From Ichthyophis bannanicus (Eukaryota; Chordata; Amphibia; Gymnophiona; Ichthyophiidae): a stretch of 64,000 bases of DNA. This document shows, piece by piece, positions 11,530 through 22,246 of this stretch; within the stretch, counting starts at the first letter, position 1, and every line of letters begins with the position of its first letter. Under the pieces are notes generated by a model, which saw only the letters and a list, made by a program, of their open reading frames with translations, was not told the origin of the DNA and did no database searches. A program made the position numbers and the translations under genes. The DNA lies in the NCBI GenBank assembly GCA_033557465.1, contig CM066033.1, positions 1,306,247,519 through 1,306,311,518 of the forward strand, read 5' to 3'.

Positions 11530-12390
11530 CCGGTTAAGGTGAAGCCCATCCCTTCGGAAGAGACCCTCCTTTCCCCAGAATGTTCCCCAGTTCCTAACAA
11601 ATCCAAAACCCTCATCTCTGCATCATTGTCTCATCCACGCATTGAGACTCTGGAGCTCTGCCTGCCTTTTGGGTCCTGCATGTGGAACGGGAAGCATTTT
11701 GGAGAACGCTACCCTGGAAGTTCTGGAATTCAACTTCCTACCTAAAAGCCTAAGTTTAGCCTCCAGAACCTCCCTACCACATTTTCCTATGTCATTGGTA
11801 CCGACATGTACCAAGACAGCAGACTCCTCCCCAGCACTAAGACCTTAGCTAGGTGGCACGTGAGGTCCGCTACCTTCGCACCAGGCAGGCATGTTACCAG
11901 GCGATCCTCATGTCCACCAGCCACCCAGGTATCTACATGCCTAATGATCAAATCACCAATTATAACGGCTGTCCTAACCCTTCCTTCATGGGCACATGGC
12001 TCTGGAGAAACTTCCTCGTTGCGAGAGGGTTTTACATCACCTGGAGGACAGGTCCTAGTTACAGGATCACTTCCTGCCACACAAGGGTGATGCTCTCCTG
12101 TCACGTGACCTCTCTCCTCCATGGCAACAAGGATGCTGCCAGACTGGAGGTGGGACTTCAGGACTATATCCCTGTAGGTCTTGTCTATGTACCTCTCTGT
12201 CTTTCTTATGTTTTCCAAGTCTGCTACTCTAGCCTCTATAGAACAAACTCGTTTCCTGAGAGCAAAGAGCTCCTTGCACCTAGTGCACACGTAAGACCTC
12301 TCACCAACTGGGAGAAAATCATACATATGACACTCAATGCAAAAGACTGGAAAGCCCCCATCTCGCTGCTGGACTGCTGTCTGCATCGTA
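11530..12390 (-). pseudogene. CR1-A ORF1 with zinc-finger-like motif and SGNH esterase domain
   Basis: The frame at 11787-12386 (199 residues) starts with a Cys-rich motif (CIECHMYDF, then YVCTRCKELFALRKRV), a short coiled coil (VCSIEARVADLENI) and an esterase start VIIGDLIIRHVD, where the usual nucleophile motif GDS reads GDL. After a frameshift the domain continues at 11623-11814 with MVHVGTNDIGKCGREVLEAK, the GTND block of SGNH hydrolases. Family knowledge: many CR1/L2 ORF1 proteins carry this esterase, probably acting on lipids or membranes. The frameshift and the GDS change make this copy inactive. Confidence 0.8.
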
Positions 12391-12499
12391 GTTTTAAGTT
12401 TGTGTTTAGATCTTTAAGTTCTTTAAGAGTTGATATGGATATTTATACTAATAAAACTGTACCTAATACGTTTAATATACCTTGTTCAACTGAAGCTTA

Positions 12500-12930
12500 A
12501 TTAATCTCAGGTACTTAGTGTATGACCGATTTGTGTAACGAGCTTCACCTGAAAGCACCTCCTGTCTTTTAAGATGTGTAAGTACCTATAAAGCTACGAT
12601 TATCCCAGGGGTGGGTGGATGTTGGAGATGGAGGGAGGGAGGGAGGGAGGGAAATAACTCTTATTAAAAGAGAGCTGCTGCACAGTACCCCGTCTTGAGC
12701 TGCTGAGGTAAGCTATATTCTGATTTGATTTAAATTATAGCTCTTTCCTACTGCTAGGCTCTAACTTATTATGAAATTTAAACTACAAGCTCTCTGCTGG
12801 GTTCTAAATTTAACCAGAAAGCTCTCTTCTGTGTTTTAAATTTAAACTAAAAGTACTTTGCTGATGCTAGGCCCTGAGTGACTATTAAATTTAAACTACA
12901 AGCTCTCTGCTGGGTTCCAAATTTAACCAG
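12500..12930 (-). repeat. Probable CR1-A 5' UTR with two copies of a ~113-bp unit
   Basis: The stretch ATTTAAACTACAAGCTCTCT occurs at about 12775 and again 113 bases later, and the flanking GCTAGGCYCT motif repeats with the same offset (about 12730-12817 and 12842-12930). Within each unit TTTAAA-type motifs recur at about half that spacing. A (GGGA)n run lies at about 12627-12650. No coding potential is seen. Its place upstream of ORF1 suggests tandem promoter monomers; this is inference. Confidence 0.55.
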
Positions 12931-12939
12931 GTGGGGGAG

Positions 12940-13990
12940 GAATTAAAGGAAAGGAGGGTATGGGATCGGGGGGGGGGAAGAGGAAAGATAAAGAGGAGAA
13001 GGAGAATCCATTTAGGGAGTTGATGTTTCAGGTTTGGAAAAAATGGAGGAGATTTCTCATGTAGGGGAAAGTGTATTCCAGATATACATTTATTAGGACA
13101 GTAGGGGATAAGGGGATGGGGGGGACATACAAGGTATTTAAGAGGTGAACTGGTAAGGGGCTAGTGCGGTTAGGACAATTATTGAAGGGAGGGGGGTAAT
13201 TAAAACATTTGAGGAATTACAGAAGGAATATCGGTTAGATAGTAAGGATCAGTATGCATATGTGCAATTGTGGTATATCATGAATGCAAGGGAGGTGAAA
13301 GCAGATATGGAAAAGAAGCCAACACCCTTTGAAGAGCTGATGGGGAAACAGTAGACACAGAGGGGGGCAATATCAAAAATATATAAGTTGCTTCTGCAGA
13401 AGGGGAGGGAGAAGGGGAGGTGGCAGCAGCTGTGGGAAGAAGATCTTCCGGGATCGTGGGAGGATAGCAGGTGGACAGAAATATATGAGAGAACATATAA
13501 GTTGGATAGGGGAACTCCAATGCTAGAAAATAGCCTGAAGCTGAGGTTCAGGATGTATTGGACACCAGTGAGTATACATGCAATATTCCCCGATAGTTCC
13601 AGTGAGTGTTGGAAGAAATGCGGGGAACAGGGGGGGATACTACACATGATTTGGCAGTGCTCAAAGGTACAGGGATATTAGGGTAAGGTGGGTGGGTTAT
13701 ACGGGGAAATTACGGGCGTGCAGATAATCTTAACACCGGAGATGGTGGTGCTGAATGAGTTGGGGGGGAGGGGGAGGGAGATTTGGCAACGTTCATGGGA
13801 TACGGAATTATAGCAGTGTGTATGTGTCTTCTGTGATGGTGGAAGAATGAGGAGGTGCCTTCGATGAGGGAGGTAATGGGTAAGGTGGAACAACTATGGG
13901 GGTTATGCATGACGGAAGCGTCACGAACGCATAAGGTAGGGAAACACAAAAAGGTGTGGCAATGGTATGAAAGGTGGAGGGTATGGGGAG
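12940..13990 (+). pseudogene. L1 ORF2 C-terminus with Cys-rich motif
   Basis: Shifting frames carry VWKKWRRF, AYVQLWYIMNAREVKADMEK and, at 13388-13681, ISKIYKLLLQ-like sequence, RWTEIYERTYKLDRGT, LKLRFRMYWTPVSIH and the L1 zinc-knuckle-like signature CWKKCGEQGGILHMIWQCSKV. This signature ends L1 ORF2 proteins and helps bind RNA. It belongs to the L1 begun at position 1 and reappears after the L2 and CR1 insertions. Stops at about 13350 and 13681 break it. Confidence 0.82.
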
Positions 13991-14560
13991 TGGAGTAAGT
14001 ATGGGAACAAGAGGGGAATGAAAGGGGGAAGTAGTGAACGAGGGGTATGAGGGGTGAGGGGTCGGGATACGGTGAGAAGAGATAGGGGGTAAGTGGGGAG
14101 GGTTGGGAGGTAGGGGAAGGGGGGAAGGGGCGGTATATAAGTAGGTAGTGAGGGGGTAGTAAATACGAGGAAGGTGGAGTAAGGGGGGGAGTTATAAGAC
14201 GGGGGTAGGAGAAATGTTTATAAGAAAGGTTTATGCGATCTGTAAGGTAAATCAGTAAGTTAGGAATGGCGATACATTATAAGCATAATATGAAGATTAT
14301 GGATGTTAGAATGACAGATAGATACTCTGGAATTAGAGAGCAGTAGCATATAGACTACCAACTAGGCAGACAATGATATAAAGCTATTATGGGGGGGAGG
14401 GGGGCTGGGGATAAATGTTCAAGTTTATGGTTATGTTTAAGTTTTAATGTTGGTTTGAATGCAAGCTGGAGAGGCGGAACTGTGGAAAGTTGTATGAGTA
14501 CTTTTGTAACTGCTGCACAAGAATAATAAAATATAAATTACAAAAAACAAACAAAAAACA
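13991..14560 (+). other. L1 3' UTR with G-rich tract and poly(A) end
   Basis: From about 13990 to 14220 the plus strand is G-rich polypurine (many GGGG runs), like the 3' UTR tract of mammalian L1s. The end carries AATAATAAAATATAAA followed by an A-rich tail (14520-14560). No gene is present. Confidence 0.7.
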
Positions 14561-14564
14561 TCCA

Positions 14565-17390
14565 AGCTCTCCAACATAGGTGAAGATGGGAGGCTACAGA
14601 ATGAAGAGAGTTGACACAAGTCACCAGAGCCTGCAGATCAACAATCCAACTCCTCCAGCCTTTGAACTGAAGAACAGTACGCAGCCCTGGAAGTGGAGGA
14701 GGTGAAAGCACCCCGGGAATGGAAAGAACTAGAGCTCAAGCACCCCAAAATTACAGAAACAATGACCACAAGGAAGTGCAGGGTAGTGGTGGTTGGTGAC
14801 TCTCTTCTGTGGGGTACTGAGACATCCATCTGCCGACCAGTGGGAAAGGGAAATCCATTTGCATTGGTGAGATATACAGAGATCCCTCACAGGGAGAAGA
14901 ACTGGACGGGGATTTAATAGAAGATATACACCGTATTGCCAGGAAAGGAGAAGTGCTACTGATAGGTGATTTCAATATGTCAGATGTTGATTGGCACAAC
15001 CCTGCTGTGGTGTCATTTAGGAGATCCTAGATTCTCTATAGGAAGAACTATTCCAGTAACTGGTAAAAGAACCCACACGTAAAGGGGTCATACTAGATCT
15101 GGTGCTTTCCAATGAGGAAAATGTTCTGATGTCATAGTGGGAGATCATCTCACGTCCTGTGATCACCAGATGGTGTGGTTCAGTATTAGGACTAGGGCTA
15201 GGGCTGATAAAATCTATTCAAAAGAGAGGGTCTCAGACTTTAAGAAAACTAACTTTGCCAAGATGGTACAATACTTCAAGGAGTCATTAGCGAGATGAGA
15301 ACAGCTGAGGGATGTAGAAAAGCAATGGGCAAAACTGAAAGGGGATATTTTAAGGGCAGCAAACATTTTTGTTAGAAAGGTAAATAAGTGTAAAAGGAAA
15401 AGGAGACCACTATGATTCTCCAAAGAAGTAGATGAAAAGGTGAAGAAAAAGAAAGTGGCCTTCATAAAATACAAGAGATTACAGACAGAGGAAGACAAGT
15501 ATCTATATTTGGAAAACAGAAGCTAGCAAAGCAGTCAGGAAAGCAAAGATACAAAAAAAAGAAGAAATAGCCAATGCAATAAAATGAGGGATAAGACATT
15601 TCTCAAATATGTTAGTGAGAGGGGAAAGTGATATTGTTGAGAGTGAAAGGGAGAAATATATAGAAGCTGATGAGGATAAAGCGGATTTGCTTAAGAAATT
15701 TCTGTTCTGTGTTCACGGATGAAGGGCCAGGAGCAGGACCTCTCAAAAAACACCCACAAACAGGAACAGAACAAAGAGCATCTTGAACGATTTTCAGAAG
15801 ACTGTGTTAGTGAGGCACCAGCTAAATTAAAAATAGATAAAGCAATGGAAATGGATGGGATACATCCAAGAATATTGAAGGAACTTGAAGACGTTCTAGT
15901 GGCTCCACTGACTGAACTTTTCAATGCTTCTTTAGAGTCGGAAGTGGTCCCAGAGAACTGGAGAAAGGCATGTGTGGTCCTTTTACACAAAAGCGGAAGT
16001 AAGGATGAGGTTGAAGACTACAGGTCAGTTAGTCTAATCTCTGTGGTGAGTAAATTATTAGAAACGCTGCTAAAAGAGAATAGTAAGGTTTCTGGAGTCC
16101 ATTGGATTGCAGGATCCAAAGCAGCATGGGTTTACCAGAGGCAGGACTTTTCAAAAAAATCCGATTGATTTTTTTGAGTGGGTGACCAGGGAGTTGAACC
16201 GAGGAAGAGCCCTAGATGTGGTGTACTTAGATTTAAGTAAAGCCTTTGACACCGTTCTGCACAGGCGACTTATAAGCAAACTGAGCACCCTAGGGATGGA
16301 CCCTAAAGTGACTGACTGGGTTAGAAATTAGTTGAGTGGGAGGTGACAAAGGGTACAGGTAAATGGAGCTCACTCTGAGGAGAAGGATGTTACCAGTGGT
16401 GTGCCACAAAGATCTGTCCTTGGTCCAATTCTTTTTATCATCTTTGTTAGTGATACTGCGGAAGGGCTGTCAGGTAAGGTTTGCCTCTTTGTGGATATTA
16501 CCAAAATCTGTAATACAGTAGACCCCCAGGAAGGTGTAGATAACATGAGGAGGGATCAAGCTAAGCTTGAAGAATGGTTGAGAATTTGGCAGCTGAGAGT
16601 TAATGCTAAAAAATGTAAGTCATGCATCTAGGCTAGAAAAATCCAAGGGAGCAGTACAGTGTACGAGGCGAAGTACTTCTGTCCATGAAAGAAAAGTGGG
16701 ACCAGAGTCTGATTGCTTCTGATGATCTTGAAGTGGCTAAATGGGTAGAAAAGGTGACAGCAAAGGTAGAAGGATGCTTTCGTGCACAGGGAGAAGAATG
16801 GCCAGCAGAAAAAAGGAGGTGATAATGCCTCTGTATAAGTCTTTGGTGCGACCTCATTTGGAGTATTGTGTGCAATTCTGGAGACCACACCTTCAAAATG
16901 ATATAGATAGGATGGAGTCAGTAAAGAGGGTGGCTACTAAAATGGTTATGGTCTTCGTTATAAAGCATATGAGGATAGACTTAAAGATCTTAATATGTAT
17001 AAGTTAGAGTTAAGGCGGGATAGAGGAGATATGATAAAGACGTTTAAATATCTCCGTGCCATAAATGCACAAGAGGAGAGACTCTTTCGACTGAAAGCAA
17101 GCATTGCTATGAGGGGACATATGATGAGGGTGAAAGGGGATAGAATCAGGAGCAATATGTGGAAATATTTCTTTATGGAAAGAGTGGTAGATGCATGGAA
17201 TAGTCTCCCAGAAGAGGTAGTAGAGATGAGGACAGTATCTGAATTCAAGAAAGCATGGGACAAACACAGAAGATCTCTAAAGGAAAAAAGGGGGATTACT
17301 GTAGTTGATATGGAAGGGCAGACTAGAAAGGCCATGTGGTCGTTTTCTGCAGTCATGTTTCTATAAGAATGTGCTTATGAGATTAGATGG
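14565..17390 (+). mobile_element. CR1-B LINE with internal deletion joining ORF1 to ORF2
   Basis: The element begins with part of ORF1, jumps near 14860 into the ORF2 endonuclease and then runs through linker, RT and C-terminus to a 3' end with TCATGTTTCTATAAG (about 17352-17366). It is a different subfamily from CR1-A by protein and tail. The L1 poly(A) end abuts its left side. Confidence 0.8.
14690..17366 (+). pseudogene. CR1-B ORF1/ORF2 remnants: esterase start, endonuclease, RT, C-terminus
   Basis: At 14765-14850 RKCRVVVVGDSLLWGTE shows the SGNH nucleophile motif GDS of ORF1. The next stretch already reads endonuclease (IYRDPSQGEELDGDLIEDI, VLLIGDFNMSDVDWHNP, ILDLVLSNEENV). RT pieces: DGIHPRILKELEDVLVAPL (15719-16168), VVYLDLSKAFDTVLHRRL (16107-16331, motif A) and VLGPILFIIFVSD with FVDITK in place of FADDTK (16401-16631). 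The C-terminus at 16741-17366 has [20 protein letters not shown] and RDRGDMIKTFKYLRAIN, ending with FKKAWDKHRRSLKEKRG. The catalytic Asp pair is lost and several frameshifts are present, so it is inactive. Confidence 0.82.
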
Positions 17391-17531
17391 AGTGTATGAA
17401 TGCTTATAGAAGAGAGTAAAGAATATATGAGCTTGCTGATAGCATTTTTTTCACTTTTCAAACCTTAATATCCAATAGAACTGTCTTCCTACACAAAACT
17501 AATGAATAATATTGTGTAAACCCAAAGTTTT

Positions 17532-18035
17532 AAGAACATAAGAAATGCTATACTGGGTCAGACCAAGGTCCATCAAGCACTGTATCCTGTCTACAACAGT
17601 GGCCAATTCAGGTCACAAGTACCTGTCAGATTCCCAAAAAAGTACACAGATTCCACAATGCTTAGCCCAAGGTAAAAAGTGGATTTCACTGGACCTCTTT
17701 AATAATGGTTTAAGGACTTTTCCTCCAAGAACTTGTCCAAACCTTTTTTAAACCCAGCTACACTAACACCTTTTACTACATCCTCCAGTAACGAATTACA
17801 GAGTTTAAATTACTCATTGAGTGAAAAAATATTTTCTTTTCTTAGTACTAAATGAGCTACATTGTAGTTTCATTGAGTGTCCCCTAGTACATTCATAGCA
17901 AAAAAACCTGTGAGAAAAGCAGTTGGACAATTAGATGATAGCTGGGTAAAAGGGGCATTAAGAGGGGACAAGGCCATAGTGCAGAGACTAAATGAATTCT
18001 TTGCTTCGGTCTTTACTGGTCTTTACTCTGCGGGC
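17532..18035. mobile_element. CR1-A copy in two opposite orientations
   Basis: 17532-17892 is the CR1-A 3' end on the minus strand. At 17893 it switches to a plus-strand CR1-A ORF2 piece ([30 protein letters not shown]) up to 18035. The missing sequence between the two parts and the head-to-head join fit a 5' inversion during insertion. 18036-18142 holds nothing I recognise. Confidence 0.7.
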
Positions 18036-18192
18036 TAGTATCGGAGGACTTTCACTGTAGATTCAGACATATTAAATCCACTCACAGGGTTGTGAATGAC
18101 AGAGGGGGGGTATGGTTCATTTGGACAAAAAATGGCAAGAAAAGCGTAGTTACTTACCTGTAACAGGTGATCTCCGGGAACAGCAGGAATTT

Positions 18193-18325
18193 AGTCTTCA
18201 CATATGGTATCGTCGGTACCGACGGAGCCTGCGCAGGAACGCTCCCCAGCATCCAATAAGAACGCTTTTGGAAGCATCCCTCAGCACATGCGCACTGCCT
18301 TCCCACCTTTCCAACGGTCCCTCTT
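18193..18325. repeat. DIRS copy 1 left inverted terminal repeat
   Basis: This is the reverse complement, with scattered mismatches, of 24535-24669 at the right end. Both hold the palindromic GTCGGTACCGAC motif and CATATG. The outermost bases of the two ends differ (left AGCGTAGTTACTTACC, right complement ATCTCCAGGAGCAAGC). Confidence 0.85.
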
Positions 18326-18416
18326 CCGTTAAGTTTGTAGCTGAGTGAAAGGACAGAGGGAGAGAGCAAAGAGACAGAGAGATATAGAGACAATTCCTAG
18401 GGGAGGTGGGTGGGTT

Positions 18417-18514
18417 GTGAAGACTAAATTCCTGCTGTTCCCGGAGATCACCTGTTACAGGTGAGTAACTACGCTATCTCCAGGAAGAAGCAGGAATGTA
18501 GTCTTCACATATGG
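18417..18514. repeat. DIRS copy 1 internal complementary region (ICR)
   Basis: 18417-18475 is the reverse complement of the left terminus (18143-18201) and 18476-18514 is the reverse complement of the right terminus, joined head to tail as ...CTACGCT/ATCTCCAGG. It lies near the sense 3' end, where DIRS-1-type elements carry the ICR. Family model: it templates completion of the ends and circle formation. Confidence 0.85.
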
Positions 18515-19338
18515 GGACTCCCTAGCTGAAGATGCCAGGGAGATGACCCCAGGAAGCTGCCACCTATAGTGAGGTGGGCCATGCTTCCTCCCATGGATCT
18601 CTGGCATCCTACCAGGGTTGGTGGGTAGGAGTTTGAAAGAGATTTTGAAGAACAGCCTGGCCAAAAAAGGCATCCCGATGGTAGGCATTATCTAAGCAGT
18701 AGTGGGCTGTAAAGGTATGTACCGAAGCCCAGGTGGCTACTCGACAAATGTCATCAATAGACACAGAGTGAAGGTTAGCCATAGAGGCTGACATGGCTCT
18801 CACATTATGAGCTGTGACATGGCCTTGAAGAGGAAGACTCTTACTCTCATAAGCAAAGGATATGCATTGTGCAATCCATTTGGATAAAGTTCTCTTGGAG
18901 CCTGGAAGTCCCAAATGACTAGCATCAAAAGCAATACAAAGTTGAGAAGACTTTCTATGTTGTTGTGTTCTTTGTAGATAAAAAGCTAAGGCTCTTTAAC
19001 AGTCCAAAGTGTGAAGGTTCTTCTCTGCATTCGAGGCATGAGGCCTCAGAAAGAATACAGGAAGATAAATCGATTGATTTAAATGAAAAGGCGAAACCAC
19101 CTTTGGCATAAAGAGTGGATGAGTTCTGAGGACAACCTTATCATGGTGAAACCTAGTATAAGGAGGATCAGCCACTAACGCTTGCAATTCACTAATGCGA
19201 CGTGCAGAGGTGATTGCAATTAGGAAGATGACCTTCCAGGACAAAAATTTCAGGGTAGTAGTGGCTAAAGGTTCAAAGGGCGGTTTCATGAGCTGCCCGA
19301 GAACTATATTTAAATCTCATGCCACCAGTGGTAGTTTA

Positions 19339-21740
19339 AGAACATAAGAACATAAGACATGCCATACTGGGTCAGACCGAGGTCCATCAAGCCCAGTATC
19401 CTGTTTCCAACAGTGGCCAATCTAGGTCCTATGTACCTAGCAATATCCCCAAAAGACACAGGTTCCACAATGCTTGTACTGGGTCAAGCATTGATATCCT
19501 GGGTCCCTTTTTAATAGTGGTTTATGGACCTTTCCTCCAGGAACTTGTCCAAACCTTTTTTAAACCCAGCTATACTAACAGCCCTTACTACATCCTCCGG
19601 TAACAGATTCCAGAGTTTGATTACACGTTGAGTGAAAAAATATTTTCTCTTATTTGTCTTAAATAGTTTACCTTGTAGCTTCATTACATGTCCCCTAGTC
19701 TTTCTATATTCTGATAGCGTAAACAATTGATCCACGTTTATCCGTTCCACTCCATTCATTAATTTATAGACCTCTATCATATCTCCCCTCAGCCGTCTCT
19801 TTTCCAGGTTAAAGAGCCCTAACCTTTTTAGCCTCTCTTCATAGGAGTAGCCTTCCATCCCCTTCACCAATTTGGTGGCTCTTCTCTGTACTTTTTCTAA
19901 TAACGCTATGTCCTTTTTAAGATACGGCGACCAGAATTGCACACAATATTCAAGGTGCGGTCGTACCATGGAGCGATACAGAGGCATTATAATATCCTTT
20001 GTTTTATTCTCCATCCCTTTCTTTATGATACCTAGCATTCTATTTGCTTTCTTGGCCGCCGCTGCACACTGGGCGGAGGGTTTTAACATGTTATCCACGA
20101 TGACTCCTAAGTCCTTTTCCTGGGTGGTGGTTTCTAATGTGGAGCCTTGCATCGTGTAACTATAGTGTGGGTTGTTCTTTCCTAGGTGCATAACTTTGCA
20201 TTTGTCCACATTAAATTTCATCTGCCATTTGGATGCCCAGTCTTCCAATTTATCCAGATCCTCCTGCAGTTTTCCACAATCCTCTTGGGTTTTAACAACT
20301 TTAAACAGTTTTGTGTCATCTGCAAATTTGATAACCTGACTAGTTATTCCCTTTTCCAGGTCATTTATGAATATGTCAAAAAGTAGCGGACCCAGTACAG
20401 ATCCCTGGGGTACTCCACTATTCACTTTTTTCCATTGGGAATATTGGCCATTTAGCCCTACCCTCTGCTTTCTATCTTTTAACCAGTTCCCGATCCACAA
20501 TAGTACACTGCCTCCTATCCCATGACTTTTTAGCTTTGCCAAAAGTCTCTGATGGGGGACCTTGTCAAAAGCTTTCTGGAAGTCCAGATACACTATATCA
20601 ACCGACTCATCTTTGTCTACCTGTTTATGCACACCTTCAAAGAAACATATCAGATTAGTAAGACAAGATCTCCCTTGTCTAAAGCCATGTTGGCTGTCTC
20701 CCATTAGGCCATGACTATCTACTTGTTGTGTAATTTTGTTCTTTATGATGGTTTCTACCATTTTCCCTGGTACTGACGTCAGGCTCACCGGTCTGTAATT
20801 TCCCGGGTCACCCCTGGAACCTTTTTTAAAAATTGGTGTTACGTTGGCAACCCTCCAATCTTCAGGTATTACAGATGATTTTAATGAAAGTTCACAGAAT
20901 ACCAATAGCAGGTCTGCAATCTCATATTTCAGTTCTTTCAACACTCTGGAATGTATACCATCCGGTCCAGGTGATTTGCTACTATTCAGTTTATCAAATA
21001 GTTGTAATATATCTTCCCGGTGTAGTGATATTTCTCTCAATTCCTCTGCAGTATCACCTTTAAATACCACTTCAGTCATGGGTAACATCCCTACATCTTC
21101 CTCAGTAAAGACCGAAGCAAAGAATTCATTCAGTCTCTCTGCTATAGCCTTGTCTCCTCTTACTGCCCCTTTTACCCCTCTATCATCTAACGGTCCAATT
21201 GACTCTCTCACAGGCCTTTTGCTACGAATGTACTTGAAAAAGTCTTTATTTTGCGTTTTTGCTTCCGTAGCAAGTTTCTTCTCAAATTCCCGCTTTGCCT
21301 GCCTTATCAATGCCTTGCATTTAACTTGCCAGTGCTTGTGTTGTTTCCAGTTTTCATTATTTGGCTCTTTTTTCCATTTCCTGAAGGTTGCTTTTTTGGC
21401 AGCAACAGCCTCTCTGACCTCACCTTTAAACCATGCTGGCAGTTTTTTGGACTTTCTTCCACTCTTCTTAATGCGTGGAATACAGCTGGTCTGGGCTTCG
21501 AGGATAGTATTTTTAAATAACACCCAAGCTTGCTGTAAGTCTTTAACCTTTGGAACCGCTCCTTTTAGTTTTTTCCTAACTATATTCCTCATTCTATCAT
21601 AGTCTTCCTTTTGAAAGTTAAAAGGTAATACTGTGGATTTCTTTACTATCTGTCCTCCACTAATTAAATCAAACATGATCATACTATGATCACTATTGCC
21701 AAGTGGTCCCAACACCCTTATTTCTTGCACCAGATCTGGC
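19339..21740 (-). mobile_element. CR1-A LINE inserted in DIRS copy 1
   Basis: The 3' end has AGAACATAAGAACATAAG at the left; the 5' end is truncated in the endonuclease at about 21740. DIRS recombinase sequence is present on both sides and aligns with DIRS copy 2 across the gap (around 48315-48330), so this CR1 is younger than the DIRS. Its ORF2 remainder is the least damaged CR1 in the window. Confidence 0.9.
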
Positions 21741-21742
21741 AT
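19511..21742 (-). CDS. CR1-A ORF2 protein, 743-residue open remainder
   Basis: Uninterrupted frame. Residues about 10-25 are the endonuclease end ([14 protein letters not shown]). A linker follows ([17 protein letters not shown], about 97-113). [18 protein letters not shown] (about 257-272), [16 protein letters not shown], motif [14 protein letters not shown] (about 385-397), motif [16 protein letters not shown] (about 441-455) and motif C FADDTK (about 473-478) with both catalytic Asp. The C-terminal domain has [19 protein letters not shown] and ends RSINHY. Family role: nicks the target and copies CR1 RNA. It is 5' truncated, and the apparent ATG at 21742 spans the junction with DIRS, so it is not the native start. 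It cannot act without an endonuclease. Confidence 0.88.
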   Translation of the reverse strand: MPDLVQEIRVLGPLGNSDHSMIMFDLISGGQIVKKSTVLPFNFQKEDYDRMRNIVRKKLKGAVPKVKDLQQAWVLFKNTILEAQTSCIPRIKKSGRKSKKLPAWFKGEVREAVAAKKATFRKWKKEPNNENWKQHKHWQVKCKALIRQAKREFEKKLATEAKTQNKDFFKYIRSKRPVRESIGPLDDRGVKGAVRGDKAIAERLNEFFASVFTEEDVGMLPMTEVVFKGDTAEELREISLHREDILQLFDKLNSSKSPGPDGIHSRVLKELKYEIADLLLVFCELSLKSSVIPEDWRVANVTPIFKKGSRGDPGNYRPVSLTSVPGKMVETIIKNKITQQVDSHGLMGDSQHGFRQGRSCLTNLICFFEGVHKQVDKDESVDIVYLDFQKAFDKVPHQRLLAKLKSHGIGGSVLLWIGNWLKDRKQRVGLNGQYSQWKKVNSGVPQGSVLGPLLFDIFINDLEKGITSQVIKFADDTKLFKVVKTQEDCGKLQEDLDKLEDWASKWQMKFNVDKCKVMHLGKNNPHYSYTMQGSTLETTTQEKDLGVIVDNMLKPSAQCAAAAKKANRMLGIIKKGMENKTKDIIMPLYRSMVRPHLEYCVQFWSPYLKKDIALLEKVQRRATKLVKGMEGYSYEERLKRLGLFNLEKRRLRGDMIEVYKLMNGVERINVDQLFTLSEYRKTRGHVMKLQGKLFKTNKRKYFFTQRVIKLWNLLPEDVVRAVSIAGFKKGLDKFLEERSINHY

Positions 21743-22246
21743 TGATGGGAGCTTTTGTTAATAGAAGACCTCTCATAAGTCTGGATATGAGAGGATGAGA
21801 GGAAATTGGTTGTCCATTTAGAGGCTTATAGGAAGCTGTAATTGCGCTAAGATGGACTCTTACTGAATTGGTCTTTAAACCAGAATTTGACAAATGAAGT
21901 AGATACTCTAGTATCGCTTCCAAAGGTATCACCAGGGGGTTTAACCCCTTCTGGGAACACCATATAGTGAAACGTTTCCACTTGAAGGCGTAAGATCGTC
22001 TTGTGGAAGGTTTTCTTGAAGCCTGAAGGATATCCCTTTATCTCTTGGGAAAGGTTGAGATCCTGAAGATTTAAGCTTTCAGCAACCAGGCTGTGAGATG
22101 CAGGGACTGGGGATTCGGGTGCCATAGAGTCCCGCACTCTTGGGAAAGGAGATCTGGAGCACACCCTAACTCCAGAGGCACAGCTTGAGAGAGATGTAGA
22201 AGCAGGGGATACCACATTTGGCATGGCCACCATGGCGCTATGAGGA

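Larger units (their letters stand above)
7999..12930 (-). mobile_element. CR1-A LINE, nearly full length
   Basis: The 3' end (left) is two copies of the 8-mer GAACATAA on the plus strand, followed by the family's non-coding end (TGGGTCAGACCAAGGTCC). ORF2 runs about 8171-11110 and ORF1 about 11530-12390, both on the minus strand. The right-hand 12500-12930 stretch is non-coding with a tandem repeat and is best read as the 5' UTR. L1 sequence resumes beyond it. A SINE sits inside ORF2 at 10685-10997. Confidence 0.85.
1..14560 (+). mobile_element. L1-clade LINE, nearly full length, split by nested insertions
   Basis: Pieces of one L1 lie in order on the plus strand: ORF1 (30-1154), a G-rich spacer, ORF2 endonuclease and RT (1535-3698), ORF2 middle (4985-5480), ORF2 C-terminus (about 12940-13990) and a 3' UTR ending in AATAAA-like sequence and an A-rich tail near 14520-14560. 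Removing the BovB insertion and the 5483-12930 block leaves about 5.8 kb, close to the usual 6 kb. The peptide reads straight across the BovB gap, which shows the pieces belong together. The 5' UTR lies at or beyond the window edge. ORF2 has stops and frameshifts, so this copy is dead. Confidence 0.85.
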
